Shown in pieces: positions 23,371-31,176 of a stretch of 37,170 nucleotides of DNA. Position 1 is the first letter of the stretch; each line of letters opens with the position of its first letter. This DNA comes from an uncultured Collinsella sp. Its GTDB lineage: Bacteria; Actinomycetota; Coriobacteriia; Coriobacteriales; Coriobacteriaceae. The notes below the pieces were generated by a model. That model saw nothing but the letters and a program-made list of their open reading frames with translations, ran no database searches and was not told where the DNA came from. The stretch lies in contig USLO01000002.1 of assembly GCA_900555515.1 (NCBI GenBank), positions 1 to 37,170 on the forward strand, in the 5' to 3' direction. A program made the translations under genes and the position numbers.

Positions 23371-24344
23371 TGACGATTCTTGCCGTCGCCGCCGGGTTCG
23401 CTGCCGACCTTGCCTTCGGCGACCCGCGCTGGCTTCCCCATCCCGTCGTCGCCATGGGGCGCGCGATCACGTGGGCCGAAGGTCGCCTGCGGCGCGCATT
23501 CCCGCAGACGTCCGCGGGCACGCGCGCCGCAGGGCTTGTGCTCGCCGTGGCGCTTCCGCTTGCGTGTGGGCTTTTGACCTGGGGAATCCTGCATCTTTGC
23601 GGCATGGTTCACTCCGGCTTGCGCTTCGTGGCCGAGGCATGGGCGAGCTATCAGATTCTCGCGGCATGCGAGCTGCGCCGCCAGAGCCTGGCCGTGGCCC
23701 GCGCGTTCTCGAAGGGCGGCCTTGTCGCGGCGCGCGAAGCCGTCGGGCTCATCGTGGGACGCGACACGTCTGTTCTCGACGAGCAGGGCGTCGCACGCGC
23801 CGCCGTGGAAACGGTGGCGGAAAACGCGAGCGACGGTGTCATCGCGCCGCTTTTCTACTTTATGATCGGGGGTGCGCCCTTGGGCATGGCGTACAAGGCG
23901 GTAAACACGCTCGACAGCATGGTGGGCTACAAAAACGAGCGCTACATCGACTTCGGCTGTGCCTCGGCGCGCCTCGACGATGCGGTGAACTGGATTCCCT
24001 CGCGCTTATCGGCCCTGCTCATGATCGCCGTGTGCCCGATCGTCGGGCTCGACGCGCGCGGGGCGGCGCGCATCTGGCGCCGCGACAGGCGTCGCCATGC
24101 GAGCCCGAACGCGGCACAGACCGAATCAGCGTGCGCGGGCGCGCTCGGGCTGCGCCTGGCAGGACCCGCGGTGTATTTCGGCAAGCTCGTTGAGAAACCG
24201 ACGATAGGCGACGCGTCCCGCGAAATCGAGTGGGGCGACATCGCCCGGGCGACAAGGCTCATGCTCGCCGCGTCCGTATGCGCACTCATCGTCTTCGGCG
24301 CCGCGCGCGCGGCGGTCGTGCTCGCCGTGGGGGCGATGGCATGA
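23370..24344 (+). CDS. cbiB: Adenosylcobinamide-phosphate synthase
   Basis: A 324-residue integral membrane CbiB/CobD-type protein that attaches aminopropanol or its phosphate to cobyric acid. Conserved blocks: AAGFAADLAFGDPRWLPHPVVAMG at the N-terminus, ARAAVETVAENASDGVIAPLFYFMIGGAPLGMAYKAVNTLDSMVGYKNERY in the middle, and the NAAQTES segment. ATG 23370 overlaps the preceding stop (TGATG); the in-frame GTG three bases earlier is an alternative. ATGA couples it to the aminotransferase-like gene downstream, which would supply its substrate. Confidence 0.94.
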   Translation: MTILAVAAGFAADLAFGDPRWLPHPVVAMGRAITWAEGRLRRAFPQTSAGTRAAGLVLAVALPLACGLLTWGILHLCGMVHSGLRFVAEAWASYQILAACELRRQSLAVARAFSKGGLVAAREAVGLIVGRDTSVLDEQGVARAAVETVAENASDGVIAPLFYFMIGGAPLGMAYKAVNTLDSMVGYKNERYIDFGCASARLDDAVNWIPSRLSALLMIAVCPIVGLDARGAARIWRRDRRRHASPNAAQTESACAGALGLRLAGPAVYFGKLVEKPTIGDASREIEWGDIARATRLMLAASVCALIVFGAARAAVVLAVGAMA

Positions 24345-25564
24345 GGGAAGATCACGCCGCGCCCCGGGCTGCCGGGGGAATCCTGCGCGCCCGTACGCAT
24401 GGGGGTAACTCGCAATCGCTCGGCATCGCTTGCGAAGGGGACGCATCCGACCTCATTGACTTCTCGGTGAACGTGAATCCGGCAGGCCCCTCGCCGCGCG
24501 CCGTCGCCGCAGCTTGCAAGGCGCTTTCTCGTATCGACGCCTACCCCGATAGGGAAAGCCTCGCCCTCGTTCGCGCCCTAGCGCGCGCCCACGGCATTCC
24601 CGAAGATGCTATCGTCTGCGGCGCGGGCGCGTCCGACATCATCTGGCGGCTCGCCGCGGCGGTGCGCCCGAAACGCATCGTCGTGTGCGCGCCGACGTTC
24701 TCTGAATATGCGGAGGCGGCATCGTACTACGGCGCATGCGTGCAGGAGTTCCCGCTCTCCGAATCGGACGACTTTGACGTGCCCGCCTCTTTCGCCCGCG
24801 CGATCGAGGGGCCGGGAGACGTGGCGTACCTCTGCAATCCGAACAACCCGACGGGACGCCTCGTCGACCCCCGCGTGATCGATGCCGCGGCTTGTCGCTG
24901 CGAGCAGACGGGCGCGCTGCTCGTCGTGGACGAGTGCTTCCTCGGATTTGCGCCCGACGCCCACGAAAGGAGCGTGGCCGCACGCGCCGCGTGTTCGCGC
25001 CATGTGGCCGTGCTTTCCGCGTTCACCAAGCTCTACGGAATGGCGGGGTTGCGGTTGGGATATCTGATCAGCGGAAACGCCCAACTCATCGAGGGGATTC
25101 GCCGGGCGGGGCAGGCGTGGCCCGTCTCCTCGGTCGCCGAGGCCGCTGGCATAGCCGCCCTGGAAGATGTCGAATACGTCTCGCGCACGCGCGATGTATT
25201 GGCGGGCGAGCGAGCGTGGCTTTCCCATGAGCTCTCCTCGCTCGGGCTTTCCGTCGTGCCGTCGGATGCGAACTTCCTTTTAGTCCGCACGCCGGCGAAA
25301 GACATCCCCGAGCGCCTGTACAAACAGGGGGTTTTGGTCCGCACGTGCGACTCGTTTTCGGTACTGTCCCGTTTCTGGTGTCGCGTCGCGGTGCGCACGC
25401 GCCAGGAGAACGCCCGGCTTGCGATGGCGTTCAGCCGCGCGCTTCGGGCGGAAGGCGCATCGGGCGAAGGCGAACCTGACGAACGGGAAGGCGCTTCTTG
25501 CAGCGGTGTTATGGCAGGCGCGGATGACCGAGGCTTGGCGAAGGAGGTCGATACCCGTGGGTAG
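24341..25564 (+). CDS. cobD: L-threonine-O-3-phosphate decarboxylase (CobD-type, PLP-dependent)
   Basis: A 407-residue fold-type I PLP enzyme of the histidinol-phosphate aminotransferase group. THGGNSQSLGIACEG and DLIDFSVNVNPAGPSPRAV are typical of CobD. CNPNNPTGRLVD and VVDECFLGF bind the cofactor, and Lys230 in SAFTKLYGMAGLRLGY is the Schiff-base lysine. NFLLVRT and the final RVAVRTRQEN complete the fold. It would make aminopropanol phosphate for CbiB. The C-terminal 35 or so residues are a low-complexity extension that overlaps the start of cbiP. A HisC role is possible on sequence alone, but the position in the operon argues for CobD. Confidence 0.87.
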   Translation: MREDHAAPRAAGGILRARTHGGNSQSLGIACEGDASDLIDFSVNVNPAGPSPRAVAAACKALSRIDAYPDRESLALVRALARAHGIPEDAIVCGAGASDIIWRLAAAVRPKRIVVCAPTFSEYAEAASYYGACVQEFPLSESDDFDVPASFARAIEGPGDVAYLCNPNNPTGRLVDPRVIDAAACRCEQTGALLVVDECFLGFAPDAHERSVAARAACSRHVAVLSAFTKLYGMAGLRLGYLISGNAQLIEGIRRAGQAWPVSSVAEAAGIAALEDVEYVSRTRDVLAGERAWLSHELSSLGLSVVPSDANFLLVRTPAKDIPERLYKQGVLVRTCDSFSVLSRFWCRVAVRTRQENARLAMAFSRALRAEGASGEGEPDEREGASCSGVMAGADDRGLAKEVDTRG

Positions 25565-27056
25565 GGCGAAGCCCATCATGATCCAGGGCACCATGTCGAA
25601 CGCGGGGAAGAGCCTGCTTGCGGCGGGGCTGTGCCGCGTGCTTTCGCAGGATGGCCTGCGCGTGACTCCCTTCAAGAGCCAGAACATGGCACTCAACAGC
25701 GGTGTCACGGCCGACGGGCTCGAGATGGGGCGCGCCCAGATCATGCAGGCCGAGGCGTGCGGCATCGCGCCCGACGTGCGCATGAACCCCATCCTGCTCA
25801 AGCCCGAAAGCGACCACCGAAGCCAGCTCATCGTGGCCGGCAAGGCGCAGGGAGCCTTCGCTGCAAGGGACTACTTCGCGCGAAAGAAGGCGCTCATGCC
25901 GCAGATTTTGGAGGCGTTCGATTCGCTCGCGGAGGAAAACGACGTCATCGTCATCGAGGGCGCCGGCAGCCCTGCCGAAATCAACCTTGCCGAAAACGAC
26001 ATCGTCAACATGGGGCTCGCACGCGCCGTGTCCTCTCCCGTGCTGCTCGCGGGCGACATCGACCCAGGCGGGGTGTTTGCCCAGCTCTACGGCACGGTCG
26101 CGCTCCTTGCGCCCGAGGACCGCACGCTTTTGCGGGGGCTTGTGGTGAACAAGTTCCGCGGCGATGTGGAAATCCTGCGCCCGGGTTTGGCCCCGCTCGA
26201 GAAGATGTGCGGGGTTCCCGTCGTGGGGGTCGTGCCGTATCTTACGCTCGACCTGGATGACGAGGACTCGCTCGCGCCGCGCCTATCTGCCCGCGAGGCG
26301 CGCGGCGTCATCGACGTCGCCGTCGTGCGCCTTCCGCATCTGTCGAACTTCACCGACTTCGACCCGCTTTCGCGCGTGCCCGGCGTGGGCGTGCGCTACG
26401 TTTCCTCGACGACCGATCTGGGCCGACCCGACCTGGTGGTGCTCCCCGGCTCGAAGGCCACGCTCGACGACGCGCGCTGGCTTGCGGCCAGCGGCATAGG
26501 AGCCTGCGTACGCGCGCTTTCGGGCGCGGGCACGCCGGTGCTCGGCATATGTGGAGGCTACCAGCTTTTGGGAGACGAGCTTTCCGACCCTCACGGCAAG
26601 GAAGGCGTTGGCACCGCGCGCGGGCTCGGGCTCATCCCTGCAAGTACGGTGTTCAAGGAGGAAAAGCGCCTCGCCCAGTCGGAGCTGCGCATCACGGGCG
26701 CCCAAGGCGCGTTCTCGGTGTGGAACGGCATGACGGCGCGCGGGTACGAGATTCACGACGGCGAAACGACCGTCTCCTGCGCCCCTGCGGGCACGATTGA
26801 CGGCAAACCAGAAGGTGCGGCCTGCGGAAACGTGTTCGGAACCTATCTCCACGGCCTGTTCGACGAACCGGGGGTGGCGCTCGCCCTCGCGCGCTCGCTC
26901 GCGCGCATGCGCGGCCTGCCCGAGAGCGTTGTGGGTGCTGCGGGCGCGGAGTCCGCGGCCGATCACCGTGCGCGCGAGTTCGACCGCCTGGCCGACGTCG
27001 TGCGCGGGGCGCTCGACATGGAGTATGTCTACCGCATTATCGAGGAGGGCGTATGA
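25557..27056 (+). CDS. cbiP: Adenosylcobyric acid synthase
   Basis: A 499-residue glutamine amidotransferase (CbiP/CobQ) that amidates side chains b, d, e and g. The N-terminus has IMIQGTMSNAGKSLLAAGLCRV with the P-loop, then PFKSQNMALNS, diagnostic for CobQ, and EMGRAQIMQAEACG. The glutaminase domain has LPGSKATLDD and PVLGICGGYQLLG with nucleophile Cys332, and a late GTYLHGLFD motif with the catalytic His. The start is GTG 25557, with AAGGAGG nine bases upstream inside the end of cobD. It ends by ATGA overlap with cobO. Confidence 0.94.
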   Translation: MGRAKPIMIQGTMSNAGKSLLAAGLCRVLSQDGLRVTPFKSQNMALNSGVTADGLEMGRAQIMQAEACGIAPDVRMNPILLKPESDHRSQLIVAGKAQGAFAARDYFARKKALMPQILEAFDSLAEENDVIVIEGAGSPAEINLAENDIVNMGLARAVSSPVLLAGDIDPGGVFAQLYGTVALLAPEDRTLLRGLVVNKFRGDVEILRPGLAPLEKMCGVPVVGVVPYLTLDLDDEDSLAPRLSAREARGVIDVAVVRLPHLSNFTDFDPLSRVPGVGVRYVSSTTDLGRPDLVVLPGSKATLDDARWLAASGIGACVRALSGAGTPVLGICGGYQLLGDELSDPHGKEGVGTARGLGLIPASTVFKEEKRLAQSELRITGAQGAFSVWNGMTARGYEIHDGETTVSCAPAGTIDGKPEGAACGNVFGTYLHGLFDEPGVALALARSLARMRGLPESVVGAAGAESAADHRAREFDRLADVVRGALDMEYVYRIIEEGV

Positions 27057-27568
27057 TCCACGTGTATCATGGCGACGGCAAAGGCAAGACCACGGCGGCG
27101 ATGGGCCTCGCTCTTCGCATGCTCGCCGCAGGCCGCCGCGTCGTCGTCGTGCAGTTCCTGAAAGACGGCGAAAGCGGGGAGACGCGCCTGCTCGCCGAGC
27201 ATTTCGGCGTGCCCGTGTTCGCGGGGAAGGCGTCGGACAAATTTACCTGGTCGATGACGTCGGAAGAACTTGCCGCGACGCGCGAGCTGCACGATGGGAA
27301 CCTCGCTTCCGCGCTCGCCGAGCTCGAGGGCGCGCAAGAGGGGCTGCTCGTGCTCGACGAGGCGCTCGACGCGCTTTCGAAGGGGCTTGTCGACGAGGCG
27401 CTCGTGGACCGCGCGCTCGATATGTCCGCGCGCGGCGTCGAAGTAGCGCTCACCGGGCGCGCGCCTTCCCGCAAGATCGTGGAGAAGGCCGACTACATAA
27501 CCGAGATGCGGTGCGAGAAACACCCCTACGAGCAGGGGATATGTGCAAGGGAAGGAGTGGAGTACTAG
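27053..27568 (+). CDS. cobO: Corrinoid adenosyltransferase (BtuR/CobO family)
   Basis: A 171-residue ATP:co(I)rrinoid adenosyltransferase that forms the Co-C bond. The P-loop HGDGKGKTTAAMGLALRM is near the N-terminus (residues 6-22), followed by VVVVQFLKDGESGETRLL. LLVLDEALDALSKGLVD is the Walker B region, and EVALTGRAPSRKIVEKADYITEMR, with its downstream EKHPYEQGICAREGVEY, is the classic CobO ending. The start overlaps cbiP by four bases, and cbiC begins at the base after its stop. Confidence 0.95.
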   Translation: MIHVYHGDGKGKTTAAMGLALRMLAAGRRVVVVQFLKDGESGETRLLAEHFGVPVFAGKASDKFTWSMTSEELAATRELHDGNLASALAELEGAQEGLLVLDEALDALSKGLVDEALVDRALDMSARGVEVALTGRAPSRKIVEKADYITEMRCEKHPYEQGICAREGVEY

Positions 27569-28210
27569 ATGGATTCCAAGGAGATGGCGCCCGGCGACAT
27601 CGAGCGGCGCAGCTTCGAGATCATCACCGAAGAGCTCGGCGGCCGCACGTTCCCGCCGCTCGAAGAGCCCGTCGTGAAGCGCGTCATCCACACCACTGCC
27701 GACTTCTCGTACGCTGATTCCCTCGTGTTCACCCATGACGCCGCGCACTGTGCGCTCGACGCACTGCGCGCGGGGGCCACGGTGCTCACCGACACGAACA
27801 TGGCGCTCGCAGGCATAAGCAAGCCCGCGCTCGCGAAGCTCGGATGCAAGGCCGTGTGCTACATGGCCGACCCTGATGTCGCCGCGGCTGCGCGCGCCGC
27901 GGGCACGACTCGCGCCGTTGCGAGCATAGATAAAGCCTGCGACATCGAGGGTCCGCTCATCGTGGCCGTCGGCAACGCTCCCACAGCACTTCTGCGCCTC
28001 GCCGAGCTCATGGACGCGGGGAAGATCGCGCCCGCGCTCGTCGTTGGGGTGCCGGTCGGGTTTGTGAACGTGGTCGAGGCGAAAGAGGAGCTACTCGCGC
28101 GACGCGTGCCGGCCATCGTCGCGAGGGGTCGCAAGGGCGGCTCGACCGTGGCGGCCGCCATTATGAACGCGCTGCTCTACCAGATCACGCGCGCAGGTGG
28201 CCCGAAGTGA
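27569..28210 (+). CDS. cbiC: Cobalt-precorrin-8 methylmutase
   Basis: A 213-residue CbiC/CobH isomerase that moves the C11 methyl to C12, giving cobyrinate. IERRSFEIITEEL precedes RVIHTTADFSYADSL with His41, corresponding to the catalytic His of CobH. TDTNMALAGISKPAL, VGNAPTALLRLAELM, GVPVGFVNVVEAKEEL and ARGRKGGSTVAAAIMNALL are conserved family segments. ATG 27569 directly follows the cobO stop. The 3' end overlaps cbiJ by GTGA. Confidence 0.95.
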   Translation: MDSKEMAPGDIERRSFEIITEELGGRTFPPLEEPVVKRVIHTTADFSYADSLVFTHDAAHCALDALRAGATVLTDTNMALAGISKPALAKLGCKAVCYMADPDVAAAARAAGTTRAVASIDKACDIEGPLIVAVGNAPTALLRLAELMDAGKIAPALVVGVPVGFVNVVEAKEELLARRVPAIVARGRKGGSTVAAAIMNALLYQITRAGGPK

Positions 28211-28980
28211 CGGCCCCCGCATCCGCGCCGGCGCTGCGCATCTTCGCCGGCACCACCGAGGGCCGCCTTCTGTGCGAATGGGCGTGCGGGGCGGGCATCC
28301 CCACCCGTGCCTACGCGGCAACCGAGTACGGAGGCGAGCTTTTGGGCGAGCTTCCGGGCATCGAGGTGCATGCGGGCAGGCTCGACGAGGCCGACATGGA
28401 GCGCGAGCTTTCCGGCGCGCGCATCGTCGTCGACGCCACGCACCCCTTCGCTACGCTCGCAAGCGGCAACATTCGGGCCGCTTCGCTCGCCGTGGGTGCA
28501 CGATGCCTGCGCCTTGCGCGCCCGGCCGAGACGCTGCCCAAAGGCGTCGTGCCGGTCGCGTCGATCGCCTGCGCGGCGCGCTTTCTCTCCGAGAACCCGG
28601 GTCGCGCGCTTCTCACGACGGGGAGCAAGGAGCTTGCTCCCTACACGCGCGTCGCCGATTTCGCGGAGCGCTTCTTCGTGCGTGTGCTCCCGCTGCCCGG
28701 TGCTATAACGAAGTGCATCGACGCGGGGTTTTCGCCGTCGCACGTCATCGGCATGCAGGGGCCCTTCACCCGCGAGCTCAACGAGGCGATGCTTCGGCAG
28801 GTGGGCGCCCAATGGCTTGTGACCAAGGACTCGGGAACCGTAGGCGGCACGGCCGAGAAGCTCGCCGCCGCGCGCAACGTGGGAGCGCGCTGCATTGTGG
28901 TCGCCCGTCCCGCCGAGGGAGGCGGGGCCCTTTCGCTTCGGGAAGTGGAAGACGCGCTCTTACGGGAGTTCGCGCGCTAG
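28207..28980 (+). CDS. cbiJ: Cobalt-precorrin-6A reductase
   Basis: A 257-residue CbiJ/CobK reductase. LRIFAGTTEGRLLCEW is the N-terminal nucleotide-binding segment, VVDATHPFATLAS is diagnostic, and RALLTTGSKELAPY, VIGMQGPFTRELNEAMLRQ and WLVTKDSGTVGGTAEKLAAARNVGARCIVVARP make the second half. It starts with a GTG overlapping cbiC and is the last gene of the operon. The island's right edge, with a transposase-like remnant and repeat, follows within 135 bases. Confidence 0.94.
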   Translation: MTAPASAPALRIFAGTTEGRLLCEWACGAGIPTRAYAATEYGGELLGELPGIEVHAGRLDEADMERELSGARIVVDATHPFATLASGNIRAASLAVGARCLRLARPAETLPKGVVPVASIACAARFLSENPGRALLTTGSKELAPYTRVADFAERFFVRVLPLPGAITKCIDAGFSPSHVIGMQGPFTRELNEAMLRQVGAQWLVTKDSGTVGGTAEKLAAARNVGARCIVVARPAEGGGALSLREVEDALLREFAR

Positions 28981-29011
28981 GCGCTCGCCGCGCCTGCGCG
29001 CCCTCCCGCCT

Positions 29012-29109
29012 GCGAGGAGGAGCGCCCCGAGCAAGCTCGACCCGTACAAGCCTGTCATCCGCCAATCGCTCGAGGACGACGCACGGAACTGGCGCAAGCA
29101 GCCCTTCAA
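29012..29109 (+). pseudogene. Short remnant resembling an IS21-family (IstA) transposase
   Basis: In the frame with S at 29030, the sequence reads RRSAPSKLDPYKPVIRQSLEDD followed by RKQ. SKLDPYKPxI is a well-known motif near the N-terminal third of IstA transposases. Neither a start nor the catalytic domain is present, and the frame stops being transposase-like where the 69-bp repeat begins at 29110. The fragment is only about 33 codons, so the call rests on one motif recalled from the family. Confidence 0.45.
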
Positions 29110-29179
29110 TAAGTTGCGGTGAAATAGTGTCTGTTTTTGCTGCTAGATAGCATATTTAGTCCCTAATTCACCGCAACTT
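29110..29179. repeat. 69-bp nested hairpin repeat, copy 2, at the right island edge
   Basis: The left arm begins AAGTTGCGGTGAAATAG at 29111 and the right arm ends AATTCACCGCAACTT at 29179. An inner stem, TGCTA against TAGCA, sits in the loop. Its first 22 bases, from 29110, are the exact direct repeat of 7027-7048. It lies 12 bases from the stop of the minus-strand MacB-type permease and could also act in ending that transcript. Confidence 0.85.
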
Positions 29180-29191
29180 GTTGGTGGTGGC

Positions 29192-30406
29192 TTACTGGTA
29201 GCGTAGGCACTCCACCGGGTCGAGCTTTGCTGCGCGGCGGGCGGGGTAGAAGCCAAAGATTACGCCGATGCCGACGGAGACGGCGAAGGCCAGCAGCACC
29301 GTGGCGATTGAAAAACTCGGTGTGATTTGCCCGCTGGCACCGAGTTCGCCAAGAATCCCTGATCCTGCAGCAAACATCGCAAGAGCCCAGGCCAGCAGAT
29401 AGCCAATCAGGACACCCAACAGTCCGCCGGTGACGCACAGCGCCGAAGACTCGGCCAAAAACTGCGCGGTGATATCGCGACGACTGGCGCCCAGAGCGCG
29501 GCGGATGCCGATCTCGCGGATGCGCTCAGTCACGTTGGTGAGCATCATGTTCATAATGCCGATACCGCCGACAAGCAGCGAGATGCTGGCGACAGCACCC
29601 ATGATGAGCGAGAACGCGCCCATATAGGAGTTGAGCGCATCGATGGCGCTTTTCATGGAGGTCGCCGATACGCTGTCGTACTCATCCTCCTCCTCGATGC
29701 CCTTCATCGCGCGCACCTTGGACTCGATGGTCTTACAAAGCTCATCCATGTCCGTGCCCTCGGCGGCAAGTGCCGTCACGCTGGGGAATGAAGGATTCTC
29801 GTCGCCAAACAGTCCGGAGATGGTTTCGCGTGGCATATACAGCGTGAGCGAGCCCATGGAGTCGCTGCCGCCATCAATCACGCCTACAATCTGCACCTCG
29901 CCGTTGGACACCTTGATGGTTTTCTCCAGCGCATCCTGTTCGTTGCCGTAAAGCTGATCGGCTCCGTTGCGGCTGATGAGCGCCACGCGCGAGCCTGATT
30001 GGGACTCGGCCTGGGAATAGGTGCGCCCCGCAACGAGCTTGCTGGCCCCCACGGCGTCGAGCATGTCGCTATCGACACCCTGTGCCATGACGGTATAACT
30101 TTTATCGCCGGTCTTGTACTCGGTATACGCGCTGTCGACAATGCCGATCTGCTCTATCTGCGGCACCAGTTTTTGAAGCTTCTCGATGTCCGACTCGGTG
30201 AGTTCTTGCGACGAATAGATTTGCACCATGCGTGCCGCATTGAGGCCCAGGCTGTTGACCAGGCTGTTTTGGATGCCGCCGATGAGCGAAGTCATGGCGA
30301 TAACCGAGGCGATGCCGATGACAATGCCCAGGATGGTGAGCAGGCTGCGTCCCTTGTTGGCCTCGAGCGAGTGAAGGGCTTCCTGGATGAGATCGCGGGC
30401 GCTCAT
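29192..30406 (-). CDS. MacB-type ABC transporter permease (FtsX family)
   Basis: A 404-residue membrane protein with the MacB layout: one N-terminal helix (residues about 20-42, SLLTILGIVIGIASVIAMTSL), a large extracytoplasmic domain (to about 270), and three C-terminal helices starting with LIMGAVASISLLVGGIGIMNMML. The loop VTERIREIGIRRALGASRRDITAQFL is the FtsX/MacB coupling motif. It ends FGFYPARRAAKLDPVECLRYQ. It has no ATPase domain of its own; that is the separate gene starting upstream, with which it overlaps by four bases. Together with the MacA-like protein it forms an export or mechanotransmission system; the substrate is unknown. Confidence 0.9.
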   Translation of the reverse strand: MSARDLIQEALHSLEANKGRSLLTILGIVIGIASVIAMTSLIGGIQNSLVNSLGLNAARMVQIYSSQELTESDIEKLQKLVPQIEQIGIVDSAYTEYKTGDKSYTVMAQGVDSDMLDAVGASKLVAGRTYSQAESQSGSRVALISRNGADQLYGNEQDALEKTIKVSNGEVQIVGVIDGGSDSMGSLTLYMPRETISGLFGDENPSFPSVTALAAEGTDMDELCKTIESKVRAMKGIEEEDEYDSVSATSMKSAIDALNSYMGAFSLIMGAVASISLLVGGIGIMNMMLTNVTERIREIGIRRALGASRRDITAQFLAESSALCVTGGLLGVLIGYLLAWALAMFAAGSGILGELGASGQITPSFSIATVLLAFAVSVGIGVIFGFYPARRAAKLDPVECLRYQ

Positions 30407-31176
30407 GCCATCTCTCCTTTCGGCGGGTTGGCGGAGGCGGAAATCATGGGCAGGCTATCTACGGCGCTGCGCAGGATCCGCGGTGCATGTGGAATATACG
30501 CGCCGTCGTGAATGCGACCGTCGCGTATGGTCACGGCACGGTCGGCCTCGGCGGCGATGCCGGGGTCGTGTGTGATAAGCACGATGGTTTTGCCGCGCTT
30601 CTGGAGCTTATGGAAGGTCTCCATCACAAGCGCTCCGGTAGCGGAGTCCAGGTTTCCCGTCGGCTCGTCGGCCAGAATTATGGGCGGGTCATTGACGAGG
30701 GCGCGCGCGATTGCGACGCGCTGCATCTGGCCGCCCGAGAGCTCGGATATGCGGTGGTCCCAGTGGTCGACGGGCAGCGTGACAGCCTGCAGCGCGTGCA
30801 CGGCGCGCATTTCGCGCTGGCTACGGGGCACATTGGTGTAGGCCAGCGGCAGCATCACGTTTTCGATAACCGACAGGCGCGGCAGCAGGTTGAAGCTCTG
30901 AAAGACAAATCCAATGCTCAAGGCGCGAACTTCGGTGAGCTCGTCATCATCGAGCTCGGCCACGTTGAGGCCCTGCAGGTAATAGTCGCCCGCCGTCGGT
31001 TTGTCCAGGCAGCCCAAGATGTTCATGAGCGTTGACTTGCCCGAGCCCGAAGGGCCGGTAATGGCGACGAACTCGCCGGGATCTACCGCCAGGCTCACGT
31101 TGTGCAGGATGTGGGCGCAACCCGCTTCGCTCTCAAAGATGCGGTGCACGTTGCGAATGTCGATGACGGGACGCAT
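30403..31176 (-). CDS. MacB/LolD-type ABC transporter ATPase
   Basis: A 257-residue ATP-binding protein. Walker A is GPSGSGKST at 41-49, the signature is LSGGQMQRVAIARAL, Walker B is IILADEPTGNLD and the switch is ITHDPG. LGCLDKPTAGDYYL and NLLPRLSVIENVMLPL are typical of the MacB/LolD branch. Residues beyond about 225 form a tail not needed for the fold. Its ATG shares one base with the stop of the MacA-like gene (TAATG), and its stop overlaps the permease start, so all three are coupled. Confidence 0.93.
   Translation of the reverse strand: MRPVIDIRNVHRIFESEAGCAHILHNVSLAVDPGEFVAITGPSGSGKSTLMNILGCLDKPTAGDYYLQGLNVAELDDDELTEVRALSIGFVFQSFNLLPRLSVIENVMLPLAYTNVPRSQREMRAVHALQAVTLPVDHWDHRISELSGGQMQRVAIARALVNDPPIILADEPTGNLDSATGALVMETFHKLQKRGKTIVLITHDPGIAAEADRAVTIRDGRIHDGAYIPHAPRILRSAVDSLPMISASANPPKGEMA

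Larger units (their letters stand above)
7027..29131. mobile_element. Putative genomic island carrying corrinoid uptake and cobalamin biosynthesis
   Basis: About 22 kb of cobalamin genes lie between two identical 22-bp direct repeats. Base composition changes visibly: the interior is dominated by GCG/CGC/GCC codons, while flanking genes use a softer mix with more GTT, AAG and ATT. A transposase remnant lies just inside the right repeat. The functional content is self-contained, and removing the interval would leave one intact 69-bp hairpin element. No integrase, relaxase or intact transposase is present, so mobility today is not supported. Confidence 0.5.

Noticed and set aside
24341..25564. 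HisC (histidinol-phosphate aminotransferase) for the PLP enzyme
   Set aside because: The fold is the same, but its place between cbiB and cbiP and the THGGN start favour CobD; no his genes are nearby.
27569..28980. Possible attachment site in a tRNA at the island edge
   Set aside because: No tRNA gene or tRNA 3' end is found at either island boundary; the only tRNA lies at 3009-3085, outside the island.
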